Shown here: positions 13,123 to 24,232 of the stretch, piece by piece | How the letters are laid out: the number at the start of each line of letters is the position of its first letter | Numbering within the stretch: the stretch's first letter is position 1 | NCBI GenBank assembly: GCA_034670405.1 | Contig: JAXDDX010000072.1 | Location: 1,116,001 to 1,180,000, forward strand | Direction of reading: 5' to 3' | Origin: Hoplostethus atlanticus | Taxonomy: Eukaryota; Chordata; Actinopteri; Trachichthyiformes; Trachichthyidae | Length of the DNA stretch: 64,000 nt | Program-made: the position numbers and the translations under genes | Notes under the pieces: generated by a model | The model's input: the letters and a program-made list of their open reading frames with translations, nothing else | Told to the model about the DNA's origin: nothing | The model's database searches: none

Positions 13123-15860
13123 GGATAAAACTCCTCATAAAACCCTGGGCCGTGTATCTTTAAATGGTAGGTTAATGCCATTTACAAAAAGTAATTGAAC
13201 AATGAAATGAATGTGCAAAGGAAATGGGGGGTGGGGCCTCAAAGACTGGGTAGATGGATTGGGACTGAAGAGGGCAATGGGGGGGCTTGCTCCACCAATC
13301 CCTGCTGATGTAAGCCCGTGCAAGTCCGCGCTGGCTGGAATACCCAGGACAGACGTATGATATAGGACGTGCTGGAAATTCCTCTCAGACAAGTCGAGAC
13401 ACGGAGTCGAGCCATCAAGGTTTGTTTATTTGTCTGGTGTTTCAGTTATTTAAGACCAACCTCGAGCGCCCCGGGGCATCTGACACCACTGTTAGCGAGG
13501 CTTGACCGCTACGACCCTAGCCCTCACGCGGGTGAAAGATCGCTCAAGTGTTGCCGCTCCCGCTGATTTAATGATCCCAGAAAAGGGCAATGCGTGGTGT
13601 TATTTACAAGGATGGATTTCCGTTTGTGTGTACTGTTTGCACAAACAAGAAAAAAACGAATTGTAGGAAAATTACATTATTAAAGAGATGCCAACAGGGT
13701 AATCGTGAAATATTAATTATGAATATCATCAAAACAATTGGCCATATCATTCAGTTAGTTTGCTTCTGCCACACGGCAGCTCTGCCTCAGTATATCACAC
13801 ACACACACAGTTCAGTAACAGTTACGTTGGCATTGCATTTAAAGACCACATTTAATTTTAATTGCAAATTTTCTGTTGTGGGTTCGGCTAGATGAAGTGT
13901 AAGCTCTCAATTTATGCTAATGGAAGCCTTGATTACATTCCCGCCCCCAGGAGGATATGTATAGCCGCATCGAAATAGGAAATGCACGCCATCCATTGCA
14001 CATAAAGATGAGGCGGACCCTTGCAAATATATCTAGTGCAGCTAAACCCACTGCTGGTACTCTGGGGCGGCGGGCCTGACAAGGTGTTAATTAGTACTGA
14101 AGTCCCCCCCCGAGAGTCCGACTTCTGAAAGAGAAGTTTAGAGGGGGACGGGAGTTTTTAAGCACCCTCCTGGCAACGCATTTTATTATCCGGGTGCCCA
14201 ATCAATTTTCCCGGGGAACTAGTTTGCTTGAACGTGGCTGTAGCCCCGCGGCGTCTCCACTTTAATAGTGATTCAAATCAATAATGAGCTTTGTTCTGTT
14301 AATCTGCTTTAATCCGGCGGAGGATGTCAGCTCAGACGAAGACTGGCAGCTAGAAAGCCTGGCCCCCACCTGCCGCCTCGGCGAGAGGAAATCCCCAAGA
14401 AAACTCCGACGTGGAGCCGCTTCACTCTGCGATCAAGGAAGCGAGGGGAGATGAAGCACAGGCCATACCAGGAAATTAATTGTCCCTCAAAGACCAGACG
14501 GAGTGCGGGAAAGACAGAGTCGCTGCAGAGAGTTAAACAGCCCCGTAGGAAAACAGTGTAAACCTTTTTACGAAGAACTTGATTTCGCCGGCGAGCGGGG
14601 GAACGTTTGTCCCGTGGGTCAAGGAGAGAAGTAATACATAGGCAAGAATATGGAGGAGGTGAAAGTGGATGTAGAAATGGAGTGAGACTGAGAACAGGTG
14701 GTAGTGTGTGAATGATATGAGCTTGGGCAAAACAGGCCCTGCGGACACCGTTGAACCTTTCCTGTTCGGCATGTGTTGAGGACATCCTGTCAGAACAGCT
14801 GCGTGACCTTGACACTTATCTCCCCATTTCTACAAAGATATGCATGTGCACACACACACACACACACTGCCATTCTATGCGTGTATCCTGTTGTTCGCTG
14901 CAGCGTTCGTAGCCCTAAAGACAGTGTGGCCTCATCTGTCAAAATCTGACCTTCTAAACCGAACAACTAAGACGGAGACCAACACCACACCTGAGCCCCC
15001 ACAGTGCTTTGTTGTCGTCTCTCCTTTCCTCTCATGCCTTACGTCAATGGTGACTGATAGCCAAGCATAAATCACACTTCACACACCTGTCCAAACATCC
15101 GAATGATAAACCATCAGAAATTAAATAACGTGTCAAAATGGGGAGGTACTTGGAGTTACTTCTTTGGTGTGACATTAAAAACATGAAGCTTAACTCGCAA
15201 AAATCTGTAGTTGCCGTGCCGAAACCATTACCCCCTGTCTTCACCGCGCTGAGAAGCCGTTGACCTTCATGTTGTGACGGGACCTCGGGGAGATGACGGC
15301 GCACTTTCCCCCGGTGGCCGACGGGCCACGAACAGGCCAATTAGAGCCGGTGTGGCGAACACGGAGGCCGCCGGTTGTCCTAGCCCGAGGAATGTGATTG
15401 CGGCATGTTGTCAGGTCGCGGTTAGCTGTGATGTTTGCCTGTCAGGTTTCAGCCCCGGTGCCTGATTGCCTGTCGTCGTGTAGGAAGTGTGTGTTTTTTT
15501 TTTTTGCTTTGCAGGCTGCTGGACACTGCAGTCAAGTGGCGAGCGGCGGTAGCCTCTCAGGACACAAAGACACAGGGAAAGGTTTCAGGGGTTAGTAATG
15601 TCGAGATGTTTGACCAAGGGTTCTCAGAAACGTTCTTAGAAATGTTTCGGCAAGAAGCAACAGGAAGGGATTCATGTGACTGAGGTGTTATAGCTTGGTT
15701 CCAGGAAGCTAATGAGCATAATTTGTGGGGTTTGACAAATATGGCCGATATTATACTGATATTTTTTTTTATTGAAACTGCTGATGGCAGATGTTTTGTG
15801 GCGCTATTGAACATCTTGAAATTTGACCATGTTCATGCCATGAAAATTCTAAAAAAAAAC

Positions 15861-15931
15861 GATTCAGTGTTTCCTCCAGAATTTTGTTCTTGCCAGGGTG
15901 GAAAAGCCTCTGAAACAGCATTTAGACCATT
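15861..15931 (+). repeat. Dispersed repeat, copy B
   Basis: Matches copies A and C over ttgttcttgccagggtgg and the aaaagcctctgaaacagcat core. It lies just left of the hAT element. Confidence 0.7.
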
Positions 15932-16547
15932 ATGGTTCCATTGAAACCCAGGAAAATACTACTACTACTCAGTGGCGGCTGGTGCATTTTTCTCCAGGGG
16001 GGGCTATACCAAAAATCAAACAAACATGTACTAAGGTATCATCAGTGTATTTAAATAAATGAAAAGGCCTTTATTTGTATTTGCTGAGCTGAATGAACAT
16101 TTGTTGTAATGAAACGTTCTTAAGGTAAGTTAAGGTACTTCAATTAGTGCAAATTCTTTATAATAATTAGGGTGGACTCAGCTAAAATGGGCCATCATGT
16201 AAAATGGGCCAGATAAGGTTGGAGCTTCATAGCCCTTTAAAATTTTACAGCCAATCACAATAACTGATCTTGCATTGTTGCTGCAACACTAGTTGACATG
16301 TAACAATAGTTTTGATTAGTCTGAGGTTGTTAAGGTGGACAGGGCAGAGTGTTACATTAAGTACATCAGAGAAATTGTATGGTAAGTGAGCATGACATAG
16401 CAAATTTCACTCATCACTAATAAGGGTGATAAAGCATTTATAAGTAAGCTTACCAACAAAGCAAAATGTTTATGAACAATGTTTTGACAGGCTCTTTCAA
16501 ATAAAAAAGTTGAAATTTAAAAAAACTTTGTGATTTTTGTGAAAAAA

Positions 16548-16978
16548 GTAATTTTAGGTATTGGCCCATTTAGCTTAACCAGCTAGCTAAAATGGGCCAC
16601 GATTTTCAGCTAAAATGGGCCACATACACACACACTCTTACACAGAAGTTACACAGAAATTGAGGGCGCAAAACAGGTTCATTGGTAAACAAGTAATTTT
16701 AGGTATTGGCCCATTTTACCTTAACCAGCTAGCTAAAATGGGCCACGATTTTCAGCTAAAATGGGCCACATACACACACACTCTTACACAGAAGTTACAC
16801 AGAAATTGAGGGCGCAAAACAGGTTCATTGGTAAACAAGTAATTTTAGGTATTGGCCCATTTTACCTTAACCAGCTAGCTAAAATGGGCCACGATTTTCA
16901 GCTAAAATGGGCCACATACACACACACTCTTACACAGAAGTTACACAGAAATTGAGGGCGCAAAACAGGTTCATTGGT
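16548..16978 (+). repeat. Tandem array of 145-146 bp units, about 3 copies
   Basis: Unit starts (gtaattttaggtattggcc) at 16548, 16693 and 16839. The third copy ends near 16978, where the sequence diverges. Each unit has two TAAAATGGGCCAC words and an inverted GGCCCATTT, so the array multiplies the putative transposase-binding sites. The near identity of copies 2 and 3 means recent amplification. Confidence 0.95.
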
Positions 16979-17239
16979 CTAGATGTATCCAAGCGAAATC
17001 TTAACAATCTTAACAAAAAACAACCAAAGGGAAAAAAGCAAAATAAGAAAACAGCACAAAGCAAGCGTGGCAAACCCCCCTGCACGGCCTGCCAGAGAGT
17101 GTATGGTGACGTGAATGACCCAAAGGCCACAGAGGACTGGGTGTGCTCTTGTCAGTGCAACTCATGGAACCACGAGAGCTGTGGAGAGGATAATGGCATC
17201 TATGATGATGATGGTTACATCTGCAAAGACTGTGTTTGA
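16907..17239 (+). pseudogene. C-terminal zinc-finger remnant of a transposase
   Basis: The open frame ends ...CTACQRVYGDV...WVCSCQCNSWNHESC...YICKDCV. The C-x2-C ... W-x-C-x3-C-x2-W-x-H-x2-C ... C-x2-C pattern is a PHD-like finger of the sort found at the C-terminus of pogo/Tigger-type transposases of animals. It is preceded by a Lys-rich linker. The N-terminal part of the frame is just tandem-repeat sequence, so the first Met is not a real start. No catalytic DDE residues are present. Confidence 0.6.
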
Positions 17240-17327
17240 AGATGTTCTACTTTTTAACATAATGTTTGACAAATGTTGACACAAGCATGCACCTACACAC
17301 ACACACAGCTACACACAGTCCCAGAAA

Positions 17328-17329
<2 letters not shown>

Positions 17330-17373
<44 letters not shown>
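17330..17373 (+). repeat. (CA)n microsatellite
   Basis: About 22 CA units, inside the pogo-like element, downstream of the zinc-finger frame. Confidence 0.95.
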
Positions 17374-17375
<2 letters not shown>

Positions 17376-18047
17376 GACACTAATGCGCAGAAACACACAC
17401 CCATACAACATGATCAGTTAATTTTTAAATGCATTTTTCAATTAAATATTTGTTCAACTTTTTATTGCATGAAATGTATTTACGGTGTTGTTACTATGGT
17501 ACACCAAAGACAATAGTTAGTGTCAATTTACTGTTAAAATTAAAATGATTTCAGCTGAAATTACTGTGTTCTCTCTTTATATTGGCCCATTTTAACTGAA
17601 CAGCTGGCCCATTTTACCTGAACATTGTGTTGTAGCTCAAGAGGGAACCTGCTGATACTCGAACTCTCATAAATCCAAAACAATTATACTTTTTCACATT
17701 TTTTTAACAAATAAATATTTTAGAGACCCATGCCAATTTATAAAAATATCAGATCTCCTGCATAGCTTATTATTTGATGGTCTTATAAATCATTTACCAA
17801 AAAGTGGCCCATTTTAGCTGACTCCACCCTATCTTTTATACTACAATATGTAATGGTGAAAGACTAAAGTAACCGAAAAGTGCCTCGATAAGTGCAACAG
17901 AAATCTGACAACACAAAACCCTGAGACAATGGCAGAAAATTATGAACACAATAAGACCTAATAGAAAATAACATTTAAGAAAAAAATAAATGAATATGGT
18001 ATTACATTTGAAATACCCAGTGCCATCAAAACGCTGAGTGAACTGGC

Positions 18048-18281
18048 TCAAAGCCATATGACTTTGCCACCTTGTGGCTTAAACTTTTTGTACATAAATT
18101 TTGCCCTTCCTCTCCTTGAGAGATGCAGATTTCTCAATGACTCTATGGCACCACAGAACTTGACACAGTTTATTATTTTAGACAGGATGTGCCTGTTTTT
18201 GTCAACCTCTTCATTATGCTTACAGATCCCTATCCTGTAGCCTTCATCAAGCTGAGCAGCTATGTTTACTTTCCCAAACAT
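18048..18281 (-). pseudogene. hAT transposase N-terminal fragment
   Basis: The minus-strand frame starting FGKVNIAAQLDEGYRIG continues HNEEVDKNRHILSKIINCVK FCGAIE, matching the segment after the zinc finger in fish hAT transposases. After CGAIE the expected continuation is lost, and the frame runs into unrelated sequence. It is a broken, internally deleted gene within the 15970-18953 element. Confidence 0.7.
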
Positions 18282-18575
18282 TTGCTTTTGCTTTTTCTGA
18301 TATGTGGTTTAAATCATTCAAACCTGTCTGAATCCATGCTGGGTCTGAGACCTGTCGTTTGAAAAAGGATGCAGGGAAAGCAAAATAAAGCATTGGTGTC
18401 ACTACATACAGTTAGCCAAGCCTTCCTACTAAACCAGCTCCTTGAAAACGACCGAGTATATTGTCTCATTCTGGCGCATTTTATGTCAGATCAGATGTAC
18501 CACGAGCCACTCGCTCTCTGCTGCCAACCAGTGGTTGGTGGTGTGTAAATCAGCAGCATTCAGATAAATGCTGTT

Positions 18576-18640
18576 TGTACATGCGCAGTTCGTTCAAGCT
18601 CCTATCTCTTGTATTGAGAGGAGCGAACTGCGCATGTACA
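18576..18640. repeat. Inverted repeat (17-bp perfect arms, imperfect inner stem)
   Basis: Arms TGTACATGCGCAGTTCG at 18576-18592 and CGAACTGCGCATGTACA at 18624-18640 are exact reverse complements. An inner pairing GCTCCT..CTC / GAGAGGAGC extends the stem with a bulge. It lies inside the hAT relic. Confidence 0.9.
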
Positions 18641-21479
18641 GTTTATAACGAGAGTCAATGGGCAAAGATTTTTGCGCCCCAGGCCGGAAATACATGACCT
18701 ATCAGTAACTTTAGACAACGTAGAACAATTTTAATCTACATTTTATTGCAGATTATACATTCTACTCACTAACTATATAATATTTACCTCGCTCATTTAA
18801 AAAAAAAAAAAAGTAATTTTTAAAGTCTTATTCTAAATGTCTTTTCATATTACTTTTTTTTTTTCCTTCCTTTTAATTTCATGCAAGTTGATTTGTTATT
18901 TATTCACTTTATTAGTGAGGGCCCTAGCGCCCTCTATTGGCCAGCCGCCACTGCTACTACTACTACTAATACAGAACTGTGCAAAAGTCACATGTAGAAA
19001 AATCCTTAAAGCGAAGATGCTTTCGAAAATAATCAAAATATTTTAAGTATCTACTTTTGCATGGTACTGTTCATGTTCATGTACATATACACACACTTCT
19101 TCTACTGTAACGGTCATGTGTGTTCTTGATTGAGACTGTAGTCCTGTAATCGGGGGGAGGGGGGCCCTCATCGCACCCCAGATGCTGGTTCTGTTTTTCC
19201 AGATGTCTCCGACTGGACCCGGGGAGGGGCCCGATAATTCCATCAACGGCAGTTCCACTGTCGATGTTTTCCCAGAGGCCATTAACTCGGCTTAACTCCC
19301 GTGTCTCGACTCCCTAAACGTCAAACAGACGCCAACGCCGGGCAAAGCCATTTCTCGTCCGCCGGGGCATCTGCACAAAAGCGCGGCCGGCGGTATCTCG
19401 GTTGCGGCTGCGGCCCCGCTATCATTTGTTTGTTCCCCTTATCACCTCTGTTCCAGCTCGCAACAATGCCCATGCCTCCCCTTTTCCGACATGACGAATG
19501 GTCCTCTTCAGCCCTCCCGCGTTAATGTCTTCGCATCTCAGCACAATACGCCCAATTCAGAGACGCACAAATGTTCAATTACACCTTTTTTTTTTTTCTT
19601 CTTCTTCTTTTCTCTTTTGGCCTCGTTAAGCATTGAGCTATTTTTCTTCTCGGGAACACTCTTGATAAGGATGTTTGCATAACATTCCTTTCGGCCCCAT
19701 TAAGCAAAACACAATTTATTGTCGGGCTTAATTCAATTTAGGTCATTCGAGTTTGTTTTTGTTTTTTTTGTTTTTTTTAAAAGCATGGAATATGTTGATA
19801 TGATCCGTTGTATTATGATTATGCATGCAGAAGGGCCTGTTTTGGGGGATAGTTATGGATTTTTTTATTTGCTGTTTATTTGGAGCAAACGGAGGGCTAA
19901 TGTTCACCCCCTCCCCGTCCAGTGTATTCTTTGTCACCAGAAGGGGGTGGGGGAAGAAGGAGGGAAGGGCGTAGGAAATGGATAACATCAGCCTGAAAGG
20001 GTTGAGTGAGATGATTGACCACAGATGGTTATACTTAACCTTCGGGAGAAATTAGAGAAAGAGAAGGGAGGGAGGGAGGGTGTGTGTGTGTTTTCAGTCA
20101 GTAGGGCAGTGGGTCACTTTCTCCCCACTCTCTCTCTCTCTTTCTCTCTCACCTGCTGTCTATGTCTCTCTGCCAGCTCTTGGCAGTAGTTCACATGTAG
20201 ACATAACTAACAGCTGGCTCTGCGGCTTATTGTGTTGTTCCAGCCGGCTGTACCTAGTAAGGAGGTATCAAATTGGCTGTAATCATAGGAGGATAGGGTC
20301 CCTCAGGGCAAAAAGAAAACATAAATGAATGCTTTTATGAAAGTATAATTGATTGCGGATAATGCCGGTGGATGCTCGCGCTACGACGATCAGGAGCTGG
20401 AGGTTTATCCACCTTTTCACCGGGCACGACCTAAACATAGTGCCGCAAGAGCATAGAAAATAAGGCGCAATGTTATTATCGGGCTTTGTCAGCGTTGCCA
20501 GAAGTCTTACCAAGCCCCTGCAGTGTGAGGTAGACTTAATAATATACTGCCTGATGGGTCTACCTAATAGTCTGCAAAATCAGTTCTGGCTCCCTAGAAA
20601 ACCATTTCAAAAAAGCATTGCTTTAACTCTTTCCCTCCCCGCAAAACCCCCTAAGGCCCAAACAGTAGGGGGAAAAAAAAGACATACTGCCCTCTTCCCC
20701 ACAACTGTAATCTGCAGCTCCGAAAAAGCACAGCATAAAATCCTGTCAGCCACAAGCATGACTCAAAGTGTTTCTCAGAGAGAGAGAGATCCACGTTCTC
20801 TGTGGAAATCCCCCCCCCCCCATCTAATGCCCCTCCCTAAAACATCCTGTGTGATGTGTTGTCGTTGCCATTCGTTTCCATCAGAGAGAAGAAAAGGCCT
20901 CGTCTTGTACAAGGTCAACTGATTCACTGGAGACATTGAGTGACAACAATGTCGTCTTGATGAGATTTCATTTCTTTTTTTGGTAATACTTCTGTTTTGT
21001 ATTTCTAAAGGTAGCGTTTGAAAAGAAATCACTCCGGTCACTGGCGCACTCCCATTCACCCAGTACTCAACCTTCTGTGTTGTGCTCGTATTGATTGGCC
21101 TTGAGGAAAGCAGCATTTGTTTTTGTTTGTTGGGCAATTGCCATCTAATTGACAATTTACTATAAGGGATCTCAAAGCAATTCCACGCTAAACTGTTCAC
21201 TTATTTTGTTTGTGGTGTGTTGAAGCCACATAAAAAAAGATGTAACGCAGTACCTGGCATCCCAACACCCATCATGACAAACACAGCTGATTGAAAAAAA
21301 CACGAAGAAATTATTTTTGCAACATAGCAAGCTGCGCTAAGGTGCGCTTCACCAACAGTTAAAAGGCTTTGTTAGGCCTAAAACCCTTCTTAGATGTTCT
21401 AAAATGTCATATTGCTGTTATGAAAGCAAAAATCGTTTAATCATCATAATAAAATGTTACATTTCCACCTAGTAATGTA

Positions 21480-21804
21480 GTCCTTGAACAGTGGATGACA
21501 GTAGCACTTGCCTATTTGTCTTCACTTATTGGTGTGAGCTCTTGTTAATTAGCTCCTGTTTATTAACTCTTGTTTATTTGATTCACTTATTTGTCTTAGC
21601 TCTTGTATATTTGATTTACTTTGGCTCATTTGTTTAATTAAAAAGTATGTAGCTAACTTATTGCACTTTTACCTTAGCACTGGTTCTGCTCTTAGATGCT
21701 TGTGGGAAATGCACTTATTTCTGGTGACTAGTAGTTCTCTACCTATGTTGAATGCACTTATTGTAAGTCGCTTTGGATAAAAGCGTCTGCTAAATGACTG
21801 TAAT
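21480..21804 (+). mobile_element. Fish non-autonomous repeat with 'gtaagtcgctttggataaaa' tail
   Basis: The right end (21759-21804) reads gtaagtcgctttggataaaa gcgtctgctaaatgactg, a terminus very widespread in teleost genomes. The left limit is uncertain. It is related to the fold-back element at 43543-43927, which carries the degraded version at both ends. Confidence 0.6.
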
Positions 21805-24167
21805 GGGTTGTTCTGGGACACATCAGTACCAGCATGAGTGCGGTCAAAGGTGTGCGTTTGTCAGTGTATTTTACAGCTTCAAAAGCGCCTCAGCCAATCA
21901 GAAAGGGTTAGGGTTAACCAAGCGAGAAAAAAAAACAACACATCCTTGCTGAAATTGTTTCACACCTTAACCAAACCGTTGGGTTTCAGAGAACTGCCAC
22001 GACTCAAGAGATGCTTTGAGATGTTGTTCTTAACGCAAGCTGAGAGCCGCCTGACACTGCCTGCTACTCGACATCAAGGCGGACTGGAAAGACAATGGCA
22101 GCTCAACAGCAATCGGAGACAGCAGTCTGTTTTCGCGACAAGAGGAAGGGACGCGACACCCATCTGCTTTCATTTCTCACTTTTTTCTGTATGCCTCAGT
22201 AGCAACATTTCACGCTTCAGCTGCACCATTGCTTCCTGTGCCAGTTTTTGCTTCCTGTGGGTTCACTTCACATCTTTTATGACCCCCTTGTTCTTCTAGA
22301 AGAGCATTTAAATTTCGCTGAAATTATTCTCTCAAATCAAATGTGGACTTCTCTTTATTATGCGTGCTTTAGTTTGTGTCTGAGCGAAGTGGAAGTGAAG
22401 TAAAAAGTCTCAGACAAAAAAACCTCCAGACGACCTCCTCTTTATTGCATTTCTTTATTCCCATCTCTGAGATCAGTCCAATCAGTGCTTCTAAACAACT
22501 CAACTTCAGTTGAAGGGATTACATGGTCCTCTATGGGGATGAGGCCACTTGATAAACACATGAGGCTGTTTTTTTCTTTAAAAAGTTGGAGAGACATAGG
22601 TTTTCACCCGGCAGCAGCGATAAGCAACTCTCCCCGGAGAGTCTGATCTCTGATGTCATCGACACCGAATGGGCAAACCGATTCGGTAGACTCGTACGGT
22701 GTCGCATCCAGGTCAGCCTTCGCCTCCTGTATGTCGCGGCGGTGTTATCGGTGCTAAGCCAGAAAATGCAGCCTGCTCCCGAGGACATTATGATGAATAT
22801 TATCTCTCTCCTTTTCCATCCTTTTGCAATTCATTCTCTGTGGGCGCTCTACAGAGCATCAGTGCAACGTCACAGATGAAGAAGCAAGATGTTCCGGGCT
22901 GTAAGGAGACACCAGTCAACATTCACATATTCCTTGAACACCGGAAGGACATAAAGTCATAAAGTCAATATGACCGCGTTCTTCTCCCTCAAGGACTTAT
23001 TTAATATGCAGCATGTTCATTCACCAAGCCGAGTAAAATAACGAAGACATATTGCTTCAACGTAGTATTTCACTTGCTTTGGTTGTCCTTGCTTTTTTGT
23101 TAAGTCCAGACAGGCATTCCCAGAGAGCAGAACATTTTTGTCATCCCCAAATGACCATTTTTAGTCATGTCCATGTGATGCGTTTGTGTGTCGACAGCGT
23201 TACGTGTTCTCAATAACTCTTTATGTCACATTTTCGAAAACAGGACAAAGGTGAGGTCTGTGTGTTGTTGACACCCGGGTTTATCCTATTGCAGGGTTTG
23301 CGGTGTCCCACCCTTCCTGTCGGTTGCAAATGTTCGGTTGCCTCACACCAGACGCAGTTTCATAAAGCAATTGTGCATCGTCTGCATATATTTTTCAGGA
23401 ACCTATTTTACCAGACAGCTTTCTGCAGCGACACTTGTGTCTATTATGTCTGTCCTTGCATAGACCCCACATGGGATCTCAGAAGCGACCTCCTTCTACT
23501 GGCTTTTTAGCTACCTCTGACAGTGACCTCCCCTCTATCCCCCTCTCTTCTGCCTTTGCTCTCTCTTCTCCGTCACCCCTCCCTTCTGTGCTGGTAGCCC
23601 TCCTATGGCTCGGCTAGCCAAAACCAAAAGAAGAAAAGACATAAACACGTACTGACTTCCACACACACATCGCCGCGTCCAGCTGTTCACCCACTCGGCC
23701 TGCTCATTAGAGCAAATTACATCAGCACACCAAAGCTAAGGCGCCTTTCTGCTTTCCCTCTGCCTCGGAGAGAACCCATTACTTTTATTCCTGGAATTTG
23801 CACAGCGGTTTGACCCAGCTGTGTGGTTTTGCGGCTGATGCTCCAAGAGAGAGAAAAAAGGCTGAGTGTGTTTGTGTGATTATTCAGTATCAGGTCTTGC
23901 AAATGAGTCGTACCACATCCACCGGCCCTTTTTTTATTTTTTATTTTTTTTAATGAGCATTTGCAGCAGACGATAGTGAGCAGTGCAGTATGTGGCAGAG
24001 TGAGATCTGCGCAGTTTGTCCTCAAAGAGCCAAAGTGGCCGGCTGTAAGAAGAGTATGAAACTGTGAAGTTTACGTCAAGAATAATCTGAGGTTTGAGAA
24101 ATGTTCATTTCTTTTGATGATTCCCCTCTGAAACAAATTTTTTTAGTGTCCTTTTTCTTTCTCCTCT

Positions 24168-24232
24168 ACATCTGCTTTCAATGCTCCACTGCTTGTGCGA
24201 CACACAAGCAGTGGAGCATTGAAAGCAGATGT
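24168..24232. repeat. Perfect 30-bp inverted repeat with 5-nt loop
   Basis: The left arm 24168-24197 (acatctgctttcaatgctcc...) and right arm 24203-24232 are exact reverse complements; the loop is cgaca. There is no mismatch in 30 pairs. Confidence 0.98.

Larger units (their letters stand above)
16170..17829 (+). mobile_element. Pogo-like, TA-flanked DNA transposon nested in the hAT relic
   Basis: Inverted ends GGGTGG(A)CTCAGCTAAAATG.. at 16170 and the matching reverse complement ending at 17829, with about one mismatch in 25. A TA flanks each side (16168-16169 and 17830-17831), as expected for IS630-Tc1-mariner/pogo elements. The word TAAAATGGGCCA occurs repeatedly in both orientations and is probably the transposase-binding site. 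The only coding trace is a zinc-finger tail at 16907-17239. Its DDE domain is absent, so the element is non-autonomous. Confidence 0.75.
15970..18953 (-). mobile_element. hAT transposon relic (hosting a nested element)
   Basis: Termini CAGTGGCGGCTGG at 15970 and its exact reverse complement ending at 18953. Both ends are flanked by ctactact (15962-15969 and 18954-18961), fitting an 8-bp target duplication, though the target is a (TAC)n run. The minus strand carries remnants of a hAT transposase: a TTF-type zinc-finger segment (frame containing CFP, about 18290-18440) and FGKVNIAAQLDEGYRIGICK with HNEEVDKNRHILSKIINCVK (18281-18160), wording typical of fish hAT proteins. The rest of the transposase is missing. 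Without the nested element it would be about 1.3 kb. Confidence 0.8.

Noticed and set aside
14327..14815. 162-codon minus-strand open frame
   Set aside because: No recognisable domain, Ser/Leu/Arg-rich, in a GC-rich unique block; probably chance.
16615..16955. Three repeated 64-codon frames (MGHIHTHSYTEV...)
   Set aside because: Translation of the 146-bp tandem array in one frame; not a repeat protein.
16548..16978. CRISPR-like array
   Set aside because: Units are contiguous tandem repeats without unique spacers, in vertebrate DNA.
21838..22299. 153-codon plus-strand open frame
   Set aside because: No domain, ordinary composition, not bounded by convincing splice sites in phase with the ADAM gene.
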